A stretch of 11,131 nucleotides of DNA from Pseudomonadota bacterium (lineage in GTDB: Bacteria > Pseudomonadota > Gammaproteobacteria > Steroidobacterales > Steroidobacteraceae). The stretch covers positions 1-11,131 of the forward strand of contig CANGMU010000057.1 of NCBI GenBank assembly GCA_947454665.1. The letters run 5' to 3'. A model generated the notes under the pieces. The model worked only from the letters and a program-made list of their open reading frames with translations. It was not told the origin of the DNA and ran no database searches. This document shows, piece by piece, positions 7,501 to 11,131 of the stretch (its first letter is position 1; each line of letters begins with the position of its first letter). The position numbers were made by a program, and so were the translations under genes.

Positions 7501-7637
7501 TGGCGGGCGACCGCGAACGCTGCCTGGAGGCAGGCATGGACGAGTACGTCGCCAAGCCTGCGAGCATCAGACAGCTTCGCGACGCCCTGCGGACAGCAGG
7601 GGCCGCGGTCATGAACGCTCGGCGTGGGGCATCATAG
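4575..7637 (+). CDS. APC-permease/hybrid histidine kinase fusion (permease-HAMP-HisKA-HATPase-REC)
   Basis: The 1020-residue protein begins with an APC-family amino acid/polyamine permease domain of about 12 membrane segments (about 18-452), including GGSNQS in the unwound TM1 region (30-35), YPNRVGGISATCAEAF (81-96) and FETAACHVGEMRQPEKNLPR (228-247), which follow APC patterns. Two further segments (about 474-492 and 507-533) lead into a HAMP domain (about 534-600, ending DELGDMAASFNRL) and a coiled coil. HisKA has phosphoacceptor His641 in NMSHELRTPL. HATPase_c shows the N-box (Asn758), SDTGIGI (791-797), FKPF and GTGLGL (822-827). The receiver has Glu897/Asp898, phosphoacceptor Asp941, Thr972 and Lys994. 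All catalytic residues are present. It likely autophosphorylates in response to permease occupancy and passes phosphate through REC to an Hpt partner not in the window. The ATG at 4575 is chosen for AAGGA at 4561-4565; an in-frame GTG at 4536 would overlap the acyltransferase. Ligand unknown. Confidence 0.93.
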   Translation: MQHAIDIGTPTGKPHPHSLGWLGTTALAMGGSNQSVFLIGALLAGQGSIPGQGSAAIVLLMVGVVLGCLAVPGWIELLLMYPNRVGGISATCAEAFRPYSPILANLAGTCYWWGWVPTSGLCALMAATALKTWYWPSMPVMPVAMGMVLFFMAVNLAGVKWAARFAIPLATLSTLLAVLSAIVPVTGGAVDWQQATNLHLETPFKGWFGSMTSVMAGLFLIGFIAPAFETAACHVGEMRQPEKNLPRTMAASAALACLYFIPLPLVWLGVLGPENLSKDLAQQLGPVFAPLFGSAAKAIALWFIVMNLFLGSLQPLCGAPRTLAQLGEDGLVPRIFARRSARTDVPWVATLFTGAFALYFLYLEDPVWLIAATNFTYVFGGLVMPSVAVWLLRRDAPQAVRPWRAPRGLVGIGVAVACIWALTALLGFQQYGLGTVIIGLVFAYSGSALYLWRRCEDKIAAGEPIRFRSLHMKLTGTMLLVLLLDAVGYYLAVSNLPQESGPLLTALEDIFVAVAILTVVVGLVLPGMIAFYAQEVSAAATRLADGTLHDFSKAMRALAEGNLEAASAKVEITPVRSDANDELGDMAASFNRLQAEVATAATALGGARQGLSAARESLVQAKEFAEQANAAKSMFLANMSHELRTPLSGIVGSGELLLTSELTEEQRQNVDIGRQSASQLLSLVDDILDLSRIEVGQMPLENAPLDLSALLTDVVNGAQAQAQAAKLALTVSIGPGVVQHVFGDRRRIAQVLQNLVSNALKFTPVGSVAVRLQQLDPMSREGRLRLRFSVSDTGIGIRSEDLPTLFKPFSQIDSSMSKRFAGTGLGLAICKRLVAMMGGEIGVDSQPGAGSTFWFTLPLRLSLVQPPVVVAAPEPAVAAEAAGPELDVLKGRVLMVEDNAVNQRVLRSMLRTFGIEVDIAEDGERAVEAFGRKDYDVILMDCQMPVMDGFAATRVIRSLGPRGKQVYIIAVTGNALAGDRERCLEAGMDEYVAKPASIRQLRDALRTAGAAVMNARRGAS

Positions 7638-7648
7638 CGCGCGGCAGC

Positions 7649-8527
7649 TCACTCGATGTTCTGCACCTGCTCTCGCATCTGCTCGATGAGCACCTTCATG
7701 TCCACGGCAGCGCGCGTCGTCTCCAGGTCCTGTGCCTTGGACGACAGCGTGTTCGCCTCGCGGTTGAATTCCTGCATCAGGAAGTCCAGGCGACGGCCCG
7801 CGGCCTCGGGGCTCTTGAGGATCCGGCGCGTTTCCGTGAGGTGACCGGCCAGCCGGTCCATCTCCTCGGACACATCCAGCCGTTGCAGCAGCAGCGCGAT
7901 CTCCTGCTCCAGGCGATCGCCGTTCAATTCCTTACGCAGCTCGCCCAGCCGCTCCTCGAAGCGGCCGCGGATCAGCGCGTGCACTTCCGGCAGGCGCGCC
8001 TTCACGCGGGCGACCAGGTCTTCCAGCTGGTCGCAACGCTGCACGATCAGTTCGGCCAACCGCGCGCCCTCGCCGGCGCGCATCACCACCAGATCCTGGA
8101 CCGCGCCCTCGAACACCGAACGAGCCGCAACCAGCAGAGGCTCGTTGTCCGTCGCGGTTTCGCGTAGCAGCCCCGGAAAGCGCAGCAGCTCCACCAGATC
8201 CACGCGCGGCTGCACGTCGCTGCCCACGGGCACGGCCGTGGCGATCTCCGATAGCCGTGCCTTCAGCTGACCCAGCATTGCAGGGTCGATCTCCAGTGAG
8301 CGATCAGACCGGGTGGCCGAACGGAAGGTGACGGTGCAGTCCACCTTGCCGCGACGCAGGTCCTTCTGCAGGCGCGCACGGAATTCCGGCTCCAGGCTGC
8401 GCAGCTCTTCAGGCAGGCGCAAGCCGGCTTCCAGGTAGCGATGGTTCACGCTGCGCAGTTCGCAGACGAGGGATCCGGCGGGCAGCGTGGCTTCGCGACG
8501 TGCGAAACCGGTCATGCTTGCGATCAT
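7649..8527 (-). CDS. yicC: YicC/YloC-family endoribonuclease
   Basis: YicC-family proteins are cytoplasmic endoribonucleases; the E. coli member has been linked to small-RNA turnover and B. subtilis YloC is a relative. The 292-residue product is close to the E. coli length (287) and starts MIASMTGFARRE, like the family's MIRSMTAYARRE. The in-frame TTG-type extension to 8575 is therefore rejected. Conserved segments are ELRSVNHRYLE (23-33), ELNGDRLEQEIALLLQRLDVSEE (200-222), GRRLDFLMQEFNREANT (244-260) and the C-terminal KVLIEQMREQVQNIE (278-292). The middle and C-terminus are rich in charged helices. A weak GAAG (plus 8537-8540) lies nine bases before the ATG. It ends 11 bases from the convergent kinase gene and is divergent from the PP2C gene. 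gmk, a common downstream neighbour, is displaced by 7 kb. Confidence 0.95.
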   Translation of the reverse strand: MIASMTGFARREATLPAGSLVCELRSVNHRYLEAGLRLPEELRSLEPEFRARLQKDLRRGKVDCTVTFRSATRSDRSLEIDPAMLGQLKARLSEIATAVPVGSDVQPRVDLVELLRFPGLLRETATDNEPLLVAARSVFEGAVQDLVVMRAGEGARLAELIVQRCDQLEDLVARVKARLPEVHALIRGRFEERLGELRKELNGDRLEQEIALLLQRLDVSEEMDRLAGHLTETRRILKSPEAAGRRLDFLMQEFNREANTLSSKAQDLETTRAAVDMKVLIEQMREQVQNIE

Positions 8528-8589
8528 TCGGGTCGGCTTCGTAAGTGATATAAAACGCGGGCGAGTGTAGCCCAACCCCGGATAGCCGT
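8528..8589. promoter_or_regulatory. Divergent promoter region of yicC and the PP2C operon
   Basis: The 62-base gap holds a single AT-rich island, TATATAAAA-like, read on both strands. On the minus strand TTGGGC (plus 8570-8575) and TATATC (plus 8547-8552) with a 17-base spacer form a candidate yicC promoter. On the plus strand TATAAA (8549-8554) is a good -10 for the phosphatase operon, with only a poor -35 (TTCGGG, 8527-8532) that overlaps the yicC start codon. The two -10 boxes overlap by four bases, so polymerase could not occupy both at once. Hexamers are seen; promoter activity is inferred. Confidence 0.5.
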
Positions 8590-9327
8590 TTGCGCATCGA
8601 ATTCGCCGAGATCAGCCTGCGCGGTGGGCGTGAAGACAACCAGGACCGCGTGGCTGTTGCCGTCGCGCCGGCCGCCACTTTGCTCATCGTGCTCGATGGC
8701 ATGGGTGGCCATGCCCACGGTGCGCAGGCGGCGCAGGTGGGTCTTGATGCGGTGCTTCAGGCGTTTGGAGCGCCCAACCAGCCCCTGCTCGATCCGTTGG
8801 GCTTCCTGCATCGTGCGTTGCTGCGTGCACACGCCGCTGTCGTCGCGCTGGGCGAGGGGGTTCCGTTCGATCGGCGTCCCCGTTCCACGCTCGCGGTCTG
8901 TCTCGTGCAGGAGCACACCGCCTGGTTTGGTCATCTGGGCGATAGCCGCATCTATCACCTGCGGGATGGCGCGGTGGCGCGCCGCACGGTCGATCACAGT
9001 CATGTGGGCCTGCTGGTCCGCGAAGGCCTCATCAGTGATGCCCAGGCCCAGGTCCACCCGCTGCGCAATTACGTCGAATCCTGCATCGGCGGCATGGATG
9101 TGATCCCGGAGATGGACATCGGTGGCTGCGTGCACCTGCGGTCGGGCGATGCCCTGCTCGTCTGCAGCGATGGTTTCTGGGTGCCGCTGGGCGATGCTGC
9201 CATCACTCAGGGTATCGCCGAAGCGATCCCTCTGGGGGACGCGCTGTCCCGCCTGGCCGAACTTGCCGTGCAACGCGCCGGCGCCACCAGCGACAATACG
9301 ACTGCCGCTGCCCTGCGGATTTCATAA
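8590..9327 (+). CDS. PP2C-family protein serine/threonine phosphatase
   Basis: This 245-residue protein is a metal-dependent (Mg/Mn) PP2C/PPM phosphatase that would remove phosphate from Ser/Thr in the cytoplasm. The motifs appear in order: GGREDNQDR (12-20, metal ligand Asp19), LDGMGGHAHGAQAA (35-48, metal ligand Asp36), RPRSTLAV (96-103), GHLGDSRIYHLRDG (114-127), TVDHSH (133-138), VCSDGFW (191-197, Asp194) and TSDNTTAAALR (233-243, Asp236). There is no membrane segment or partner domain. The start is a TTG at 8590 (no ATG or GTG fits before motif 1) with a weak GGAT six bases upstream, which may keep expression low. The stop overlaps the Shine-Dalgarno sequence of rph, so it heads an operon with rph, rdgB and hemW. 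No Ser/Thr kinase is in the window, so its substrate is unknown. Confidence 0.92.
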   Translation: MRIEFAEISLRGGREDNQDRVAVAVAPAATLLIVLDGMGGHAHGAQAAQVGLDAVLQAFGAPNQPLLDPLGFLHRALLRAHAAVVALGEGVPFDRRPRSTLAVCLVQEHTAWFGHLGDSRIYHLRDGAVARRTVDHSHVGLLVREGLISDAQAQVHPLRNYVESCIGGMDVIPEMDIGGCVHLRSGDALLVCSDGFWVPLGDAAITQGIAEAIPLGDALSRLAELAVQRAGATSDNTTAAALRIS

Positions 9328-9337
9328 GGACCTTCCC

Positions 9338-10087
9338 ATGACCGAATCCCCAGTCCACGCGCGCCACGACGGTCGCGCGCCGGATGCCCTGCGCCCTGTG
9401 CGTTTCACGCGCGGCTTCACCCGTCATGCGGAAGGCTCGGTGCTGGTGGAATTCGGCCAGACGCGGGTGCTGTGCACGGCGACCGTGGAAGAGGGCGTGC
9501 CGGGTTTCCTGCGCGGTCGCGGCCAGGGCTGGGTGACGGCGGAATACGGCATGCTGCCGCGCGCCACGCACACGCGCAGCGCGCGCGAGGCCGCCAAAGG
9601 CAAGCAATCCGGCCGCACGCAGGAGATCCAGCGCCTGATCGGTCGCAGCCTGCGCGCCGCGCTGGACCTCACCGCGCTCGGCGAACGGACCGTCACGCTC
9701 GACTGCGACGTGCTGCAGGCCGATGGCGGCACACGCACTGCGTCCGTCACCGGCGCCTTCGTCGCGCTGTCCGATGCCTGCGCGCAGCTGGTCATCAAGC
9801 GCGGCATCAAGAATCCGCTGCACGGCCAGGTGGCCGCGATCTCGGTCGGTATCGTGGGCGGTCGCCCGGTGCTGGACCTGGATTACCTCGAGGACTCCAC
9901 CGCCGAGACCGACATGAACGTCGTGATGAACGATGGCGGCGGCTTCATCGAAGTGCAGGGCACGGCCGAGGGCCACCCGATGCGCCGCGATGAGATCGAC
10001 AGCCTGCTGGCGCTCGCCGGGCAGGGCACCGCGCGCCTGTTCGAACTGCAACGCGAAGCGCTGGCGCAGGCGCTGGCCCAGGCCTGA
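9338..10087 (+). CDS. rph: Ribonuclease PH
   Basis: RNase PH is a phosphate-dependent 3'-5' exoribonuclease that trims the 3' ends of tRNA precursors and other RNAs, acting as a hexamer in the cytoplasm. The 249 residues cover the whole family (E. coli-like length 238, plus a short N-terminal extension). Recognisable parts are RPVRFTRGFTRHAEGSVLVEFG (19-40), TRVLCTATVEE (42-52), GRGQGWVTAEYGMLPRATHTR (60-80), GRTQEIQRLIGRSLRA (92-107, with Arg93 as probable phosphate binder), CDVLQADGGTRTASVTGA (123-140), DLDYLEDSTAETDMN (180-194, catalytic acidic residues) and EVQGTAEG (205-212). The ATG at 9338 has AAGGA (9326-9330) seven bases upstream, overlapping the phosphatase stop codon. A longer reading from 9122 lies inside the phosphatase gene and is rejected. 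rdgB follows after six bases. Confidence 0.97.
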   Translation: MTESPVHARHDGRAPDALRPVRFTRGFTRHAEGSVLVEFGQTRVLCTATVEEGVPGFLRGRGQGWVTAEYGMLPRATHTRSAREAAKGKQSGRTQEIQRLIGRSLRAALDLTALGERTVTLDCDVLQADGGTRTASVTGAFVALSDACAQLVIKRGIKNPLHGQVAAISVGIVGGRPVLDLDYLEDSTAETDMNVVMNDGGGFIEVQGTAEGHPMRRDEIDSLLALAGQGTARLFELQREALAQALAQA

Positions 10088-10093
10088 CGCGTC

Positions 10094-10690
10094 ATGAAGG
10101 TCGTCCTCGCCTCCGGCAACAACGGCAAGCTGCGCGAGCTCACCGCGCTGCTGGCGCCGCATGGCCTCACGCTGCTCAAGCAGACGGAGCTGGGCGTGAT
10201 CTCCGTCGATGAGACCGGCGAGACCTTCGAGGCCAACGCCCTGTTGAAGGCCCGCCACGCAGCGCAGGTCACGGGGCTGCCCGCGATCGCCGACGATTCT
10301 GGCATCGAGGTCGATGCGCTGGACGGTCGCCCCGGCGTGCGTTCCGCGCGCTTTGCCGGGGAGCACGCCACGGACGAGCAGAATCTGCAGCTGCTGTTGC
10401 AGCAGCTTGCGAACACGCCCGACGCGCAGCGCACGGCCCGCTATCGCTGCGTCATCGTCATGGTGCGCAGTGCGGATGATCCGCAGCCGCTTGTCGCGCA
10501 GGGCGCCTGGGAAGGCACGCTCGTCCGCGCGAATCGCGGCGAGGGTGGCTTCGGATACGACCCGATCTTCCTGCCGGTCGGCAGCGCGCTCACTGTCGCC
10601 GAGATCGATGAGCACACCAAGAACACGATGAGCCACCGCGCGCAGGCCTTGCGTGCGCTCGTCGCGCAGGAACCCTGGGCGCCGCGGTGA
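10094..10690 (+). CDS. rdgB: XTP/dITP diphosphatase (RdgB/HAM1 family)
   Basis: This enzyme hydrolyses non-canonical purine triphosphates (dITP, XTP, ITP) to monophosphates and pyrophosphate, keeping deaminated purines out of nucleic acids. The 198 residues match the E. coli length (197). The motifs are VVLASGNNGKLRE (3-15, triphosphate binding), ETFEANALLKARHAA (43-57), IADDSGIEVDALDGRPGVRSARFAG (65-89, with Asp68 as probable catalytic base), GGFGYDPIF (151-159, base pocket) and MSHRAQALRAL (179-189). No residue expected to be essential is missing. It starts six bases after rph with no clear Shine-Dalgarno sequence in the gap. Its stop overlaps the hemW start (GTGA), so the three genes are translationally linked. 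The rph-rdgB-hemW order is a recurring gammaproteobacterial arrangement. Confidence 0.97.
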   Translation: MKVVLASGNNGKLRELTALLAPHGLTLLKQTELGVISVDETGETFEANALLKARHAAQVTGLPAIADDSGIEVDALDGRPGVRSARFAGEHATDEQNLQLLLQQLANTPDAQRTARYRCVIVMVRSADDPQPLVAQGAWEGTLVRANRGEGGFGYDPIFLPVGSALTVAEIDEHTKNTMSHRAQALRALVAQEPWAPR

Positions 10691-11131
10691 GCCTCGCGCC
10701 GCCGCTCTCGGCGTATATCCACTTCCCGTGGTGCGTGAAGAAGTGCCCGTACTGCGACTTCAACTCCTTCACGCTGCGCGATGAATTGCCGGAACGCGCT
10801 TACGTCGAGGCGTTGAAGCAGGACATCGACGCCCAGCACGAGGCGCTCGAGGGCCGACCGATCGTCAGCGTGTTCCTCGGCGGTGGCACGCCCTCGCTCT
10901 TCTCGCCTCAGGCCATCGCCGAGGTGCTGGCCCACCTGCATCGCGTGCTGCCGCTCGCGCCCGATGCCGAGGTCACGCTCGAAGCCAACCCCGCCACCGT
11001 CGAGCGCGGTCGCTTCGCCGAATACCGTGCCGCGGGCGTCACGCGCGTCTCGCTCGGCGCGCAGAGCTTCGATCCCGCGATACTGAAGGTGCTCGGTCGC
11101 ATCCACGTGCCCGAGGACGTCACGCGTTCCG
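10687..11131 (+). CDS. hemW: HemW-type radical SAM heme chaperone (3' end cut by window edge)
   Basis: HemW is a radical SAM protein that binds heme and is thought to hand it to client proteins. Older annotation often calls it oxygen-independent coproporphyrinogen III oxidase. The frame gives 148 residues before the window ends; the full protein is normally about 380. The start SAYIHFPWCVKKCPYCDFNSF (8-28) has the iron-sulfur motif CxxxCxxC (Cys16, Cys20, Cys23) followed by Asp-Phe rather than the extra cysteine of true HemN, which favours HemW. FLGGGTPSLFS, EANPATVE, VTRVSLGAQSFD and LGRIH are family hallmarks. The GTG start at 10687 overlaps the rdgB stop by four bases (GTGA). AGGAA lies 14 bases upstream, so coupling is the likely route of initiation. 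Confidence 0.95.
   Translation, partial: MSLAPPLSAYIHFPWCVKKCPYCDFNSFTLRDELPERAYVEALKQDIDAQHEALEGRPIVSVFLGGGTPSLFSPQAIAEVLAHLHRVLPLAPDAEVTLEANPATVERGRFAEYRAAGVTRVSLGAQSFDPAILKVLGRIHVPEDVTRS

Noticed and set aside
7638..7648. Possible terminator between the kinase gene and yicC
   Set aside because: The convergent gap is only 11 bases with a GCGCGC run; no stem-loop with a T-run is present.
8528..8575. N-terminal extension of yicC to 8575
   Set aside because: YicC proteins begin with a conserved MI-SMT motif, which here falls at 8527; the extension covers the promoter island and has no family similarity.
9122..9337. Upstream extension of rph into the phosphatase gene
   Set aside because: The extension is out of frame with the phosphatase, unlike RNase PH, and the ATG at 9338 has a well-placed AAGGA.
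9203..10636. Minus-strand open frame of 477 codons opposite rph and rdgB
   Set aside because: It is a shadow of two conserved housekeeping genes; no motif or ribosome binding site supports it.

Overview
The window is dense, high-GC DNA (roughly two-thirds G+C by eye) from a bacterium. The housekeeping genes and their order (gmk, yicC, a PP2C phosphatase, rph, rdgB, hemW), the E. coli-like gene types and the TAGAAT-type -10 box fit a gammaproteobacterium, perhaps of the Xanthomonadales/Steroidobacterales type. The lineage is an inference from gene content, not a measured placement.

Left edge (1-621, minus): guanylate kinase gmk, cut by the window edge close to its natural C-terminus. Next (716-1306, plus) is a compact higBA toxin-antitoxin pair with two inverted repeats over its promoter. 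Convergent to it (1319-2446, minus) is a D-2-hydroxyacid dehydrogenase with an apparent signal peptide. From a promoter near 2546 runs a probable three-gene plus-strand unit: a short class I fructose-bisphosphate aldolase (2579-3472), a GNAT/FemAB-like acyltransferase (3490-4557) and a 1020-residue hybrid histidine kinase (4575-7637).

Right part (7649-11131): yicC (minus) is divergent from a plus-strand operon of PP2C phosphatase, rph (RNase PH), rdgB (XTP/dITP pyrophosphatase) and hemW (radical SAM heme chaperone, cut by the right edge). This is conserved RNA and nucleotide housekeeping.

The most interesting object is the hybrid kinase. Its first ~450 residues look like a complete amino acid/polyamine permease (APC family). 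They are joined through two extra membrane segments and a HAMP domain to HisKA, HATPase_c and a receiver domain, with every catalytic residue present. It resembles in principle the transporter-kinase CbrA (SLC5-type permease plus kinase), but with a different transporter fold and no recognisable STAC linker. A second theme is that yicC and gmk, often neighbours in Proteobacteria, lie 7 kb apart here. The stretch 622-7648 between them, with higBA, the exported-looking dehydrogenase, the aldolase, the acyltransferase and the kinase, looks like an accessory block.

No tRNA, rRNA, CRISPR array, insertion sequence or convincing rho-independent terminator was seen. All intergenic gaps are under 140 bases.
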